A stretch of DNA of 64,000 nucleotides, taken from Bacillus_AB infantis_B. GTDB lineage: Bacteria > Bacillota > Bacilli > Bacillales > Cytobacillaceae. The notes beneath the pieces are model-generated. The model saw only the letters and a program-made list of their open reading frames with translations, made no database searches and had not been told where the DNA came from. Below, piece after piece: positions 9,604 to 18,612 of this stretch (positions are counted from its first letter, which is position 1; each line of letters starts with the position of its first letter). The stretch spans positions 248,001-312,000 of the forward strand of contig NZ_VTER01000005.1 in assembly GCF_008180445.1 (NCBI RefSeq), written 5' to 3'. Position numbers and translations under genes: made by a program.

Positions 9604-9634
9604 GAAGCCTGACCCCAATCAGGGGTTCAGGCTT
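9604..9634. terminator. Intrinsic terminator hairpin after the 9642-9953 gene
   Basis: Perfect stem GAAGCCTGA / TCAGGCTTC extended by CCCC / GGGG around an AATCA loop, with T-rich flanks on the + side (CTTGTTTT) and TTAAAT on the minus side. It lies eight bases beyond the stop of the minus-strand hypothetical gene. Confidence 0.75.
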
Positions 9635-9641
9635 CCTTGTT

Positions 9642-9953
9642 TTAAAATGGCAGATCCTCATAATATAGCGGACCTTCATCTGCATCTAGTTCAATAGGCT
9701 TTTTCTTTTTCTGGCTGCCTCCTGCTTTTTGAGGCGGAGTTTCTGAAGCAAGCACTCTGCCGAATTTCTCGCTGTAGAGGTCTCTGATCCAGTCTTTGAC
9801 GGGCATCTTCCATTGCTGACTTTTTGAAGGAATATTTTTGATCAGGCCTTTAGGCGTCATCCCGAGTTCCTTGGCCATGCGGATATCTGCTGCGTTCAGC
9901 CGGCAGCGCTTTTTTGCCTCAGCCCAGGCTTCGGCTTTTTGTTTGTTTTTCAT
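9642..9953 (-). CDS. Conserved hypothetical protein, 103 aa
   Basis: I do not recognise a named family. The start ATG at 9953 follows GAGGGACG at normal spacing; the frame is open to 10022 but those upstream codons lack an RBS. The protein begins MKNKQKAEAWAEAKKRC and contains a helical segment LNAADIRMAKELGMTPKGLI that resembles a small DNA- or protein-binding helix pair. It ends in a basic KKKKP patch and an acidic tail (ELDADEG...YYEDLPF). No signal peptide or membrane segment. It is monocistronic with its own terminator. Small soluble protein of unknown role. Confidence 0.7.
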   Translation of the reverse strand: MKNKQKAEAWAEAKKRCRLNAADIRMAKELGMTPKGLIKNIPSKSQQWKMPVKDWIRDLYSEKFGRVLASETPPQKAGGSQKKKKPIELDADEGPLYYEDLPF

Positions 9954-10112
9954 AAGTCGTCCCTCGCTTAAATATTGGGCTATGCCAACTAAATCTAATG
10001 GGTTATCTACACATTCTAACATATCCTACAGTGCTGAGATGATAAGAGTGCACAGCATCACATAAATTTCCAGAATGCTATAATAATAGAAAAAGCCAAA
10101 AGGATGCTCACA

Positions 10113-10544
10113 ATGAAATCTTTAAAAATGAAGGCCATCACCTGGATTGAATGCCTTAATGACCAATACTCATTTAACAGTTTTACTGGTGATCATGCCG
10201 CTTATTTTAAGATTGAAGAATTTGCCGATGAACCAGAAGTCTATATCCGTTTTACCGATGCTGGTCTGGACTTTGGATATGAAGCTGTACAATGGAATGG
10301 ACCTATTCCGGCTCCGGTGCCTGGCATTTATACAAAACATCCGTTATCTTGGAAAGCCATTCGAACTTTGAACAAAGAAGAGCAGCAGGCCGTGCTGCTT
10401 GAACTGCTGCTTAAGACTATTAACACCAGAAAAAGGCATTATCGAAAGTGCCAGTTTTGCGGTGAAAAGGCTGCCAAGGAGCATCGGTTTGACAGGGATA
10501 CCTGCCATGGCTGCGCATCGCGGCAATTTGGGGTTGTTTACTAG
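10113..10544 (+). CDS. Hypothetical protein with C-terminal zinc ribbon, 143 aa
   Basis: The function is not recognised. The C-terminus holds CQFCGEKAAKEHRFDRDTCHGC, a CxxC-x14-CxxC zinc-ribbon signature (about residues 112-133). The N-terminal part is a mixed alpha/beta region with no known motif. The ATG at 10113 is chosen because AAAAGGA lies eight bases upstream; the in-frame ATG at 10104 directly abuts the SD and cannot use it. The next gene follows after 54 bases on the same strand, so both may share a transcript. Likely a nucleic-acid- or protein-binding soluble protein, by inference only. Confidence 0.72.
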   Translation: MKSLKMKAITWIECLNDQYSFNSFTGDHAAYFKIEEFADEPEVYIRFTDAGLDFGYEAVQWNGPIPAPVPGIYTKHPLSWKAIRTLNKEEQQAVLLELLLKTINTRKRHYRKCQFCGEKAAKEHRFDRDTCHGCASRQFGVVY

Positions 10545-10598
10545 ATTCAATGGAGATGTACAATATACTACTTTTACCAAATGATAAGAGGTGTCACA

Positions 10599-11801
10599 AT
10601 GTGGAATCTAACAACTCAAGCAAAAGAAGCATTCTTAAAGCATAACCTCCTTCCCATTCCTGAGACGGACTCTGACTGGGAAAGCGCCTTGAGAGAAGCC
10701 GAGGAGGAAGGAGAAGATCTCCATTCCCGCCGGGAAGAGGAATTGAAAGATATTAAAGCAGAACTGCTTACTGTGCTCCCTAGCCGCTTTGTTCCTTATG
10801 TTGAGAATGGAACGCTCAATCAGCCATCCCTGCCCAAATCGGTCCGGGAGGATTATCTTCAATGGATGCGCAATAGTGACAGGGAGTTTGAACAAGTTCT
10901 GGATGCAGCACATGAGCAGACAACTCAGGCTGCTGCCCATTTATCACCTGCTGTCCAGGAGATGTTTGCAGAAAGCCTCCATGATGCCATCATCGAGCGG
11001 ATTGAGCGGGAGAATGGCAATCTTCATCTCTATATCAATACAGAGAGCGGTTTTTCCACCAAGCCTTATATTCACTTTACTTTCCATAATATTACCGAGG
11101 AAGAAGCAGCCGAACAGCTGCAGACCGGCCAATGGCTGATATACTATGAGCTGCAGAAAACGGCTGCGGGCTTTGCCTTTCGCGTTCTGTTTGAATGTCC
11201 GGATGCCCAGTGGACCATTTATATGAAGGATTTGACTGTGCAGTTTTTTTATAGGCCGGTGCTTTATACAAGATTAAAAGATGAAGGAAAATTAGAAGAT
11301 ATGCCGCTTGGGGAATATATCGCTCAGCTGGCGCAGGGTCACCGCTATTGGCTGGCTGCGCCGGATGTTCTTAGCGAGATAAGCAGTTTGGGAGAACCCC
11401 TTCTTTTAAGCGGTGGGAAGCTGGAAATTGACCCGAAAAACACAGTGGTTACAACCTCAAGCGGGCAATACACCTACCCTTTGGAGGCATATAATCCAAT
11501 CGGCTTCATCTACACTGACATTGATGAAGACCCATACGCACACTTAAAGGAGCCGGTCCCGCCTGAAGAGCTGGAAGCTGCCATTTTCAGCGGCATTCCT
11601 GAACAGCAGGTCCGCGCCTGGAATACGATTTATACCAGTCCCGAAGAGCATGCGGAGACGATCAATCTCATCATGGAGAAACTGGAGTTCACCGAAGAAA
11701 ATGAAATGATGCTGTTTGTTTATGCAAACTATTTTTATAAAGCTGGGGTTTTGAGTGAAGATAATATGAAAAAGTACGGAGAATTGATTGATCATGAATA
11801 G
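10599..11801 (+). CDS. Conserved hypothetical protein (possibly DUF4085-like), 400 aa
   Basis: The start at 10599 (MWNLTTQAKEAF) has AGAGGTG just upstream; the ATG at 10581 has no RBS. The N-terminal half is very acidic and helical (SALREAEEEGEDLHSRREEEL). The middle holds beta-rich text such as LHLYINTESGFSTKPYIHFTFHNI and WTIYMKDLTVQFFYRPVLYTR. The C-terminus is helical. There is no signal peptide, membrane segment or catalytic motif that I can see. The general make-up recalls DUF4085 proteins of Bacillaceae, but I cannot confirm this. A strong terminator follows the stop immediately. Confidence 0.7.
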   Translation: MWNLTTQAKEAFLKHNLLPIPETDSDWESALREAEEEGEDLHSRREEELKDIKAELLTVLPSRFVPYVENGTLNQPSLPKSVREDYLQWMRNSDREFEQVLDAAHEQTTQAAAHLSPAVQEMFAESLHDAIIERIERENGNLHLYINTESGFSTKPYIHFTFHNITEEEAAEQLQTGQWLIYYELQKTAAGFAFRVLFECPDAQWTIYMKDLTVQFFYRPVLYTRLKDEGKLEDMPLGEYIAQLAQGHRYWLAAPDVLSEISSLGEPLLLSGGKLEIDPKNTVVTTSSGQYTYPLEAYNPIGFIYTDIDEDPYAHLKEPVPPEELEAAIFSGIPEQQVRAWNTIYTSPEEHAETINLIMEKLEFTEENEMMLFVYANYFYKAGVLSEDNMKKYGELIDHE

Positions 11802-11802
11802 G

Positions 11803-11838
11803 AGTCATGCCCCTCTGCACTTGGGGCATGACTTTTTT
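11803..11838 (+). terminator. Rho-independent terminator
   Basis: Perfect 11-bp stem AGTCATGCCCC / GGGGCATGACT with a nine-base loop, followed by seven T. It directly follows the stop of the 10599-11801 gene and its T-tract touches the 3' end of the convergent peptidase gene. Confidence 0.93.
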
Positions 11839-12899
11839 TACACCAGCCGAATACCATGCTCCCGCAGCAGATCACTCAAAGCCGGCCGCACATTTCCATT
11901 CCGGCCCGCCACCCGTGTTGCCGCTGCCAGCGAATTCAGGACAGCCTCTTCCGTTGCCTCGCCTGCCGCTCTGAAAGCCAGATCAATATCCTCTTCATGT
12001 ATCATAGAGATCCTTAAACAATCTGCCGGTTTTTCATGAGGAATTTTCACAGCAGTCGAAAAGCCGATGACCACCTCGCCGCTTCCTGTCCCAATGATGG
12101 ACCCCGTCCGCGACAGTCCTGTTACCGTCCTTTTAATGATTCGGTTCAGCTGCCTCTCCGACACAGGCAGGTCAGTTGCGACAATGATGATGACCGACCC
12201 TTTATCCTTCTCCTCCTGAGCCCGGATAGCCTCACTCAGCTCTTCCCCGACGGCTTTTCCATTCACCCGCAGATCCTTTAAACCGCCGAAATTCGTCAGC
12301 ACAAGAACGCCCATTGTATAAGTCCCATGGTCCATTTCCATCTGCCTCGAGCTGGTCCCGATCCCGCCTTTAAGCGAATAACAAAGCATGCCGGTCCCTG
12401 CTCCAGCAGTGCCTTCTTCCACGTCCGCCGAGGCATTCTGCAGCGCCCGGAAAACGTGCTCCCGTTTTATAAACCCAGCCCTGATATCATTCAAAAACAT
12501 ATCATTGCATTCACACACAACCGGATTTACCGTTCCAGTCGTCCGGCCGATTTCCGGATTAGACTCCAGCATATACTGAATCAAAGCGTCTGCCGCTGTA
12601 CCGATGCCGAGCGTATTGGTCAGGATGATCGGAGTTTCAAGCGTACCCAGCTCATTGATCTGAATCGTCCCCATACTCTTCCCAAACCCGTTGATCACAT
12701 GGGTTGCGGCGATCAGCTTTTCTTTAAAAAGATTTCCGGGATGCGGCACAATTGCCGTAACCCCGGTTTGTTTGTCAGCTTCGCTCAGCGTGGTATGCCC
12801 CACAGTTACGCCTTCCACATCTGTAATGCTATTGCGCGGACCTGTCTGAAGGGTTCCTATTTTTACTCCATAGTCTCTGATTCTTTTTTGGGCAGGCAT
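11838..12899 (-). CDS. P1 family peptidase / DmpA-like aminopeptidase (self-processing)
   Basis: Ntn-type hydrolase of the DmpA/BapA family (MEROPS S58), which cleaves itself into two chains and releases N-terminal residues or beta-amino acids from peptides. The sequence opens RIRDYGVKIGTLQTGPRNSITDVEGVTVGHTTL, typical of the family. The Gly-Ser autoprocessing and nucleophile site is in KDKGSVIIIVATDLP (G234-S235). Other landmarks are GRTTGTVNPVVCECND and GGIGTSSRQ. The 353-aa length is standard. No signal peptide, so probably cytoplasmic. The ATG at 12899 has GGAGGATAAC upstream. Substrate cannot be told from sequence. Confidence 0.92.
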   Translation of the reverse strand: MPAQKRIRDYGVKIGTLQTGPRNSITDVEGVTVGHTTLSEADKQTGVTAIVPHPGNLFKEKLIAATHVINGFGKSMGTIQINELGTLETPIILTNTLGIGTAADALIQYMLESNPEIGRTTGTVNPVVCECNDMFLNDIRAGFIKREHVFRALQNASADVEEGTAGAGTGMLCYSLKGGIGTSSRQMEMDHGTYTMGVLVLTNFGGLKDLRVNGKAVGEELSEAIRAQEEKDKGSVIIIVATDLPVSERQLNRIIKRTVTGLSRTGSIIGTGSGEVVIGFSTAVKIPHEKPADCLRISMIHEEDIDLAFRAAGEATEEAVLNSLAAATRVAGRNGNVRPALSDLLREHGIRLV

Positions 12900-12958
12900 A
12901 GTTATCCTCCATTTTTGCGAAGAAAGGCACCTCTCTCTCCCATCTGTCAGCGATAGAT

Positions 12959-13917
12959 TCAGGCACCTTTTTTCGTTCTTTTATGCTGATACATATGGTT
13001 GTCTGCTTCAACAAATAAGCTTTCCATCACACCTAATGAATGCTCGCTGAATGCAAAGCCTATCGATAGGTTAATTTTGACTTCCCGGCTGCTTTCATTA
13101 TATCTGCTAATCTCTTCAGCTAGCTTCTCGGCCAGGAGCTCCACCTGTTCTTTTTCCTTTTTTAAAAGGATGACTGCAAATTCATCTCCGCCAATCCTGG
13201 AAACATAAGCACCTTCTGTAAAAAAGTGTTCCAACAGATGTGCTGTTTCTTTAATTAGAAAATCCCCTGTTTTGTGTCCATGGTTGTCATTTAAACATTT
13301 CAGACCATCCAAATCACACAAAATGATGGCTGCAGCTATATCCTCACGTTCATTGTATTTCTCCATCATTTGCTCGAAGAATTCACGGTTATATATGTCT
13401 GTCAAAGCATCATGGGCGATGCGATATTTCAATGTCTCCTCCAGCTTTTTTCTCTCATCGATATTCCGCACCACCCCTTGAAGAGCAACCAGCACCCCAT
13501 TTTCATATATGGGAGTCGCATACTCTTCAAACCATCGATAGTTGCCGTCTTTATCTTTCCAGCGCTGGACGATTGCTTTATTGAAATCTACCTGTCCATG
13601 GACCTTTTTTGGAGAATATCCATATCCTCCGGATGAATATCCCTGAAGGCAACACCAGCGTCCCGATAGGCATCCGCATTGGAACCTTCGCCGAAAAAGC
13701 ATTCAGCTGAAGGACCAAGATATTTGAATTGCAGCTCCGGATAGACTTGGCAATAATAAAGAAAATCCTTGGTGTTTTCGATCACATGCATATAGCTTTC
13801 ATGATTTTTAAAAGATTCAGTTTCTTTCTTTTTCCATCTTCTGAAAAAATAATTCACAACCAATAAAACAGTTAGTGCCCCTAATCCAAAACCTAGTGCA
13901 AATTGTATGTTCATCAT
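12959..13917 (-). pseudogene. PAS-GGDEF diguanylate cyclase, disrupted by a frameshift
   Basis: Would synthesise c-di-GMP. The N-terminal frame (ATG 13917, after GAGGGACAGCA) encodes one membrane helix (FALGFGLGALTVLLVVNYFF) and the first half of a PAS domain, and runs to DILQKRSMDR then a stop. The second frame continues KKVHGQVDFNKAIVQRWKDKDGNYRWFEEY (end of PAS/PAC), then a GGDEF domain with intact SRIGGDEFAV and LCDLDGLKCLNDNHGH. No RxxD inhibitory site precedes GGDEF. The two frames join at a run of six A (minus strand; + 13605-13610); one more A would restore a single ~318-aa protein. Either true decay, poly-A slippage or an assembly error. Confidence 0.85.
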
Positions 13918-14136
13918 TGCTGTCCCTCTTCATTTTCCTCAATCCTTCAGCATAAAAAATAGACCAACCAAAACCGATTAGCCTATCGTCCATAAAGATG
14001 AATCGGTAACTGGCAGACATAGCCTTTTGGCTTTAGCCCCTATAGTTTTGCGTCTTCACCTTTCGATGAATTTGCCTGTATCATTTATCTATTTAATTTT
14101 AAAGGATAAATGGTCAGACTTCCAATTTAAACCGCG

Positions 14137-14200
14137 GAGCCAGGGGGACAGGTCCCGTGGCCCAGTATTAAAAAGAGCCAAGGGGTCTGTCCCCTTGGCT
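14137..14200. repeat. REP-type bipartite palindrome
   Basis: Left unit GAGCCAGGGGGACAGG...GTGGCCC, A-rich spacer, right unit GAGCCAAGGGG...CCCCTTGGCT. The right end abuts the stop of the minus-strand Excalibur gene. Confidence 0.92.
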
Positions 14201-14201
14201 T

Positions 14202-14471
14202 TTATTTTTCACAAGCTATATTGTCGCCATCCCGGTCCTTGGTTTTATTTGCATTATACAAAGCCTGGGATACATATGGTTTATATTTTGTCTTTCCGCC
14301 CTTGTTTTTCGCAGAAGAAGAACGGGCTACTCCACCTTTATAATCTTTGTTTAATTCTGTGCAGTTTTTATAGGTTTTGGGAGCACTCGTTGTTTTTGCT
14401 TCTGCGTTTATAGAGAAAGAAACACTAAAGAACAATAAAGATGTAATGACTAGAATACAAGATTTTTTCAT
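14202..14471 (-). CDS. Secreted Excalibur calcium-binding domain protein, 89 aa
   Basis: Small exported protein. It opens with a clear signal peptide (MKKSCILVITSLLFFSVSFSINAEA, likely cut after AEA). The mature part begins with the KTYKNCTELNKDYKGGVARSSSA pattern of the Excalibur domain and ends DRDGDNIACEK, the DxDxDGxxCE calcium-binding loop with its conserved Cys pair. The family is extracellular and often linked to nucleases or the cell wall, but here the domain stands alone. A second Excalibur protein lies at 36045-36764. The RBS is AGGAGAA. The gene stands between two REP elements. Confidence 0.9.
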   Translation of the reverse strand: MKKSCILVITSLLFFSVSFSINAEAKTTSAPKTYKNCTELNKDYKGGVARSSSAKNKGGKTKYKPYVSQALYNANKTKDRDGDNIACEK

Positions 14472-14559
14472 TTTATTTTTTCTCCTTCCATATTTTAACT
14501 TACCATTATAATAAGCTAATATGCCTATATCTTACAAGATGTTTCGGTATAGAAATAGA

Positions 14560-14624
14560 AGCCATGGGGACAGGTCCCGTGGCCCAATATCAAAAAGAGC
14601 CAAGGGACCTGTCCCCTTGGCTCA
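14560..14624. repeat. REP-type bipartite palindrome
   Basis: AGCCATGGGGACAGG...GTGGCCC, A-tract spacer, then GAGCCAAGGGACC...CCCTTGGCTCA. It lies three bases past the stop of the minus-strand YhgE-like gene. Confidence 0.92.
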
Positions 14625-14627
14625 CTC

Positions 14628-16457
14628 CTATGAAAACAACGCCTTCAAACGAGCCCAAAACCCTTTCGGCTCTTCTTTAGGCTTTTCAACCTCTTTTGTT
14701 TCTTCCTGTTTAATGCTTTCTGTCTTTAGCACAAACTGAACAGAGTTGACCTTTTCGTTTTGCGCTGAGACGAAGGATACCGGTATGAAGTCACTCTTGT
14801 CATATTCTTCGAGCATGCCTTCAACTTCTTCCTTCATTTGTTCCGGCAGGTCCCTGGTTGCTTCATACAGTTCAGCAGTCCCGCCATGAAGTGCTGATGC
14901 CCCGCTTGCGATTTCCCCTGTTCCGTCAGCAATGCCTGCAATGCCGTTATGCAGTCCTTGATAAGAACCGGCCAGCCTGCTCACTCCGCCAGTATAGTCC
15001 ACCAACCCTGAATGGAAGGATTCGTAATTGGCGGCAAGGGCATTAACGCCTGCCTGCAGCTGGGCCATTGCATCGGCAGCATCTGAGCTGTTCAGAGCCT
15101 GCGAGAGTCCCGCGGCCATTGAATCCAGATTCTTGGCCATTCCTGTCAGAGAACCACTGACCTGTTGCAAAGTCCCGCTGACAGCGGCAAAGCTGCCTTG
15201 CCCAGCAGCAAAGATTCCTTTGGCATTTTGAGCAGCTGTATAGGTCTCAAGCAATTGCGCGACCACATCCGGATCGGCGCCGCTCACCTTCAGCTGCTCG
15301 ATTTGTGCCTGGGAAATCTCAGCGTTCGGAATGCCTTCCATTGCTTTATTCAAGCTATTGTAAGAGGCGCTAAAGGCCTGCTGCAATTCTGCCAGATTCC
15401 TGGACACTTCCCGCAGGCCGGCTGCGGATTGGGACAGTCCATCCTGCATCTTTTTCAAATCGCCAAGGCCCATGTCTCCAGAGCCAGCGCTCAGACTGCT
15501 ATTCAGCTTTTGCAAAGCCTGCTCAATGCTCTTGGAACCGCTGACCAGCTTGGAAGAGGAACCATCGAGCGCCGCTATGCCATCACGGTACTCCCTGGAG
15601 CCATCGCTGAGCTTAGCGGCGCCATTATGCAATTCCGAAGCGCCGTTCTGCAGCTGCCCCACTCCGTCATTGACCTCTTTGATCGCTTTTGTCAGTGTAT
15701 CCATCTCACCTGTCATATCATCGATGTCAGGTGCATCAATCGGGAGAGAAGACGGAATGGCTGTGATATCAACGCCTTCGAGCTCAAAATCCGCCACATC
15801 TGCTTCAAGTGTCAGATTCCCCTCTTTTTCAGGCATCACAGTAAATGTGGCCTGCTTATTTTTTCCGGCATTGGCAAGCATCCCGTCAGGAGCCTCGATA
15901 TTGCTGAATTTCTCCCCATTCAGCGGGAAGGAAATCTGCAGCAGATAGTTCTCGAAAAAGGAAGCTTCTGCACTTTCATTTCTGGAGGTTTGTATCCCAA
16001 TCTCCACATGGCCGCTTTTTCCTGCCAATTCTTCCGGTGCGGTTTCCTGCCCATCCAATGTATAGGTAATGGAAACATTCCATGGCAGGGCTGCTGCGTT
16101 CAAATCACCCTGATAATAAAACTTGCCTTCTTCCTCTGCCGTCACATTCACCGCTGATTCTGATTTCTCAATCGGCGACATGTCCGTCAGGTTTTTCAGG
16201 TTTGTATAGGGGCCAAAATCAGTCACTTCCCCCGGTTCTTCAATATTTAAAATGTTAACCACATACACTTCCTCATTTTCACCAGCAGGGCTGAGCTTTG
16301 CATACACCACTTCGTCCTTTGAGGAGAGTTCCCCCGTTTCCTGGGAAATCTCGTCCCCTGACTTGCTGCCCGCTGTATCAGCCGAAACCAGCAGGGCAGG
16401 CATCATGAGCAGGATGCTGGCAAAGACAGCCAAGAATTTTCTCATTCTCCTCATCAT
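14628..16457 (-). CDS. Secreted YhgE-like protein with long heptad repeats, MMPL partner
   Basis: 609-aa envelope protein encoded directly after an MMPL transporter (TGATG overlap), so probably its extracytoplasmic partner. It has an N-terminal signal or anchor (FLAVFASILLMMPALLVSADT). A beta-rich region spans about 60-230. A long helical section then carries the repeating pattern LQNGASELHNGAAKLSDGSREYRDGIAALDG and, near the end, LAGSYQGLHNGIAGIADG, typical of the YhgE/Pip 'X-X-X-G' coiled-coil repeats. No C-terminal membrane domain of YhgE is present; the tail is KPKEEPKGFWARLKALFS. The ATG at 16457 follows AAGGAGAAGTG. Function of the pair, lipid or drug export, is inferred. Confidence 0.8.
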   Translation of the reverse strand: MMRRMRKFLAVFASILLMMPALLVSADTAGSKSGDEISQETGELSSKDEVVYAKLSPAGENEEVYVVNILNIEEPGEVTDFGPYTNLKNLTDMSPIEKSESAVNVTAEEEGKFYYQGDLNAAALPWNVSITYTLDGQETAPEELAGKSGHVEIGIQTSRNESAEASFFENYLLQISFPLNGEKFSNIEAPDGMLANAGKNKQATFTVMPEKEGNLTLEADVADFELEGVDITAIPSSLPIDAPDIDDMTGEMDTLTKAIKEVNDGVGQLQNGASELHNGAAKLSDGSREYRDGIAALDGSSSKLVSGSKSIEQALQKLNSSLSAGSGDMGLGDLKKMQDGLSQSAAGLREVSRNLAELQQAFSASYNSLNKAMEGIPNAEISQAQIEQLKVSGADPDVVAQLLETYTAAQNAKGIFAAGQGSFAAVSGTLQQVSGSLTGMAKNLDSMAAGLSQALNSSDAADAMAQLQAGVNALAANYESFHSGLVDYTGGVSRLAGSYQGLHNGIAGIADGTGEIASGASALHGGTAELYEATRDLPEQMKEEVEGMLEEYDKSDFIPVSFVSAQNEKVNSVQFVLKTESIKQEETKEVEKPKEEPKGFWARLKALFS

Positions 16458-18511
16458 CACTTCTCCTTATAAAAGTTTGCTTTCCATGTTGTTTTCATGA
16501 TCAATTTATCGAAGATCAGCAGGCACGCCGGCAGGAAGAACACAACCATGATCAAGGCCAGGAGCGCTCCCCTTCCAAGCAGCAGCCCGATTGAGGCTAC
16601 GATCGGATTTGATGAAGTTATCCATAAGATAAAGCCTACACTTGATAAAATTGAGGCCGAAATGCCGATGGAGAATATTTTTTCATCCATCGTCTTCTTG
16701 ACTGCTTCAAGCGCAGACATTTCCTGCCGGTCCTCTTTATAAGCATCTGTCAGCAGGATCGCGTAATCGACAGTCGCTGCCAGCTGGATAATGCTGACGA
16801 GCAGATAGCCGACATATACTAATGAAGAATCTGTAAAATAAGGGACCGATAGATTGATCCAGACGGCTGTCTGAATGGTCAGCAGCAGGATCAGCGGAAT
16901 TGAAATCGACCTGAAGGTTACAAACAGGACGAACGCAACCGTCAGGAGGGTCAATAGATTGACCAGTGTGTTGTCTTTTTTGACCGTGTTTTTAATATCA
17001 TACAATGTCACGCTTTCCCCAACGGAATACACCTTATCCCCGTACAGTTTTTCAGCAGTATCCTGGACCCGCTCGATCAGCTTGAATGCCTCGTCTCCCT
17101 CAGTTTTTGTGTCTGTCTGAAGGATGATCCGGCTGTAATTTTCCGAGTAGAACTGTTCGGTGATGCTGGGGTCGAGATACTCTGGAGGGACAGCCGCACT
17201 GACAGTGTTGACATACGCCATGACACTCGTCACATGGTTAAGCTTTTCCAGATCGCCGACCAGCTCTTCTTCCTTGGCCGTATCCCCCTTCGGCACAAGC
17301 AGGACCATCGGTGTGCTTTCCCCGAACTCTTCTTTAATTTTCGCAAAATCGCTCCCTGCCCTTGTCGACTCCGGCAATTCGCCAACTCCATAAGTGAAGT
17401 TGGTCTTGCTTTGTGCAAGAAAGGCCGGGACAATCAGGATGGCGACAAACAAAAGAACCGGCACCCGGAACTTCAGCACAAAATTCCCCTTGCCGCGGAT
17501 GTATGGCAGCAATGGCTTATGCTGCGTCTTATCGATCCATTTATAACAGAGCAGCGTCAGTGCAGGCAGGAACACCATGACACTGATGAAACTCAGTAAA
17601 ATTCCTTTGACCAGATTGATGCCAAGATCCGACCCGATTTCAAACTCCATAAAGGCTAGAGCGATGAATCCAAAGAAAGTTGTGGACGCGCTGGCTGCGA
17701 TTGCCGAAAATGATTTCTTCATCGCCAGCTCCATCGCTTCCCGCGGATCCCCTACCTTTTTCCGGTAATCGTTGAAGCTGTGCAGGAGGAAAATCGCGTA
17801 ATCCAGCGACACTGCAAGCTGCAGGATCGGCGCGACCGACTGGGTGACAAAGGAAACCTCGCCGAGAAAAATATTCGTCCCCATGTTAATCAGAACCGAC
17901 ACACCGATGGCGGTCAGGAATAATAGCGGCTCCACCCAAGAAGTCGTGGAAACGACTAAAATGATAATAATGATCGGCACCAAAAAGGCGGCCGCATACA
18001 TCGATTCCGTCCCGGCCATTTTCTGCTGTGTGGCCGTATTCAGCGATTCCCCGGCCATTGCATTATCTTCGCCGATAAGATCATAGATGCGGTCAGTAAT
18101 CTGGACTTCTTCTCCCTCACGGATGCTGAAAGAAAACAAGGCATAACCATCTTTATAATAGTCGTCTACCGTCCCCTGGTCAGCCATCTCTAGCGGAGCC
18201 TTGATATCGATCACATCATCCAGCCACATGACATCAGATACCCCGTCAATCGCGGCCAGCTTTTCTTTGAAAGCCAGAGCTTCCTGTATGGTCATGTCCC
18301 GCATCATCACCCGGTTCGTCGGGACATTTCCTTCAAATTCCCGCTCCATTACATCCATGGCTTTCGTCGACTGCGCGTCCTCCGGCAGATATTCCTTCAT
18401 ATCATAGTTCACCGACACAGTGAACTGCGCCAGGGCGCAAAGCACAGTCAAGACCGCAAACGTTATGGCAACGGCTTTTTTATGTTTAAGTATTCGTGCA
18501 GCAATATTGAT
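16457..18511 (-). CDS. MMPL/RND family transporter with non-canonical start
   Basis: RND-superfamily exporter of the MMPL type with about 11-12 membrane segments in two halves (e.g. MYAAAFLVPIIIIILVV, AVSLDYAIFLLHSFNDYRKK and ATVDYAILLTDAYKEDRQEM, the last two carrying the MMPL D-Y signature). Probably moves lipids or hydrophobic drugs with the YhgE-like protein. The only standard in-frame start is a TTG at 18451 without RBS, inside the first membrane helix. The frame stays open to a TGA at 18520, adding TRINIAARILKHKKAVAITFAV, a normal MMPL N-terminus. GAGGGTGA is correctly spaced for an ATC start at 18511, with ATT at 18505 as the alternative. A one-base error after the GTG at 18521 is the other explanation. 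Confidence 0.85.
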   Translation of the reverse strand: MNIAARILKHKKAVAITFAVLTVLCALAQFTVSVNYDMKEYLPEDAQSTKAMDVMEREFEGNVPTNRVMMRDMTIQEALAFKEKLAAIDGVSDVMWLDDVIDIKAPLEMADQGTVDDYYKDGYALFSFSIREGEEVQITDRIYDLIGEDNAMAGESLNTATQQKMAGTESMYAAAFLVPIIIIILVVSTTSWVEPLLFLTAIGVSVLINMGTNIFLGEVSFVTQSVAPILQLAVSLDYAIFLLHSFNDYRKKVGDPREAMELAMKKSFSAIAASASTTFFGFIALAFMEFEIGSDLGINLVKGILLSFISVMVFLPALTLLCYKWIDKTQHKPLLPYIRGKGNFVLKFRVPVLLFVAILIVPAFLAQSKTNFTYGVGELPESTRAGSDFAKIKEEFGESTPMVLLVPKGDTAKEEELVGDLEKLNHVTSVMAYVNTVSAAVPPEYLDPSITEQFYSENYSRIILQTDTKTEGDEAFKLIERVQDTAEKLYGDKVYSVGESVTLYDIKNTVKKDNTLVNLLTLLTVAFVLFVTFRSISIPLILLLTIQTAVWINLSVPYFTDSSLVYVGYLLVSIIQLAATVDYAILLTDAYKEDRQEMSALEAVKKTMDEKIFSIGISASILSSVGFILWITSSNPIVASIGLLLGRGALLALIMVVFFLPACLLIFDKLIMKTTWKANFYKEK

Positions 18512-18554
18512 GCGTGTTCACCCTCTCTTGCCCTTTTTTTCTATACACTTTATC

Positions 18555-18583
18555 ATTATATAAACACGGTGTTGCCTATTCAA
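18555..18583 (-). promoter_or_regulatory. Promoter and probable TetR operator of the MMPL operon
   Basis: Minus strand: -35 TTGAAT (18583-18578), 17-base spacer, perfect -10 TATAAT (18560-18555). The spacer contains the perfect palindrome AACAC-C-GTGTT (18563-18573), well placed to be bound by the divergent TetR protein. Confidence 0.75.
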
Positions 18584-18612
18584 CGAACAGTTCTTTAACT
18601 TCCGTGGTATTC

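Noticed and set aside
12327..12956. 209-codon + strand open frame
   Set aside because: Antisense shadow of the P1 peptidase, whose family motifs are unambiguous.
13600..13615. Programmed -1 frameshifting in the GGDEF gene
   Set aside because: The zero-frame phase is C CAA AAA A, not the A AAA AAG phase needed for tandem slippage, and no clear downstream stimulatory stem was seen; plain indel is simpler.
15165..16157. 330-codon + strand open frame opposite the YhgE-like gene
   Set aside because: Composition is that of a mirrored coiled-coil gene, no RBS and no recognisable domain; the minus-strand protein has a signal peptide and family repeats.
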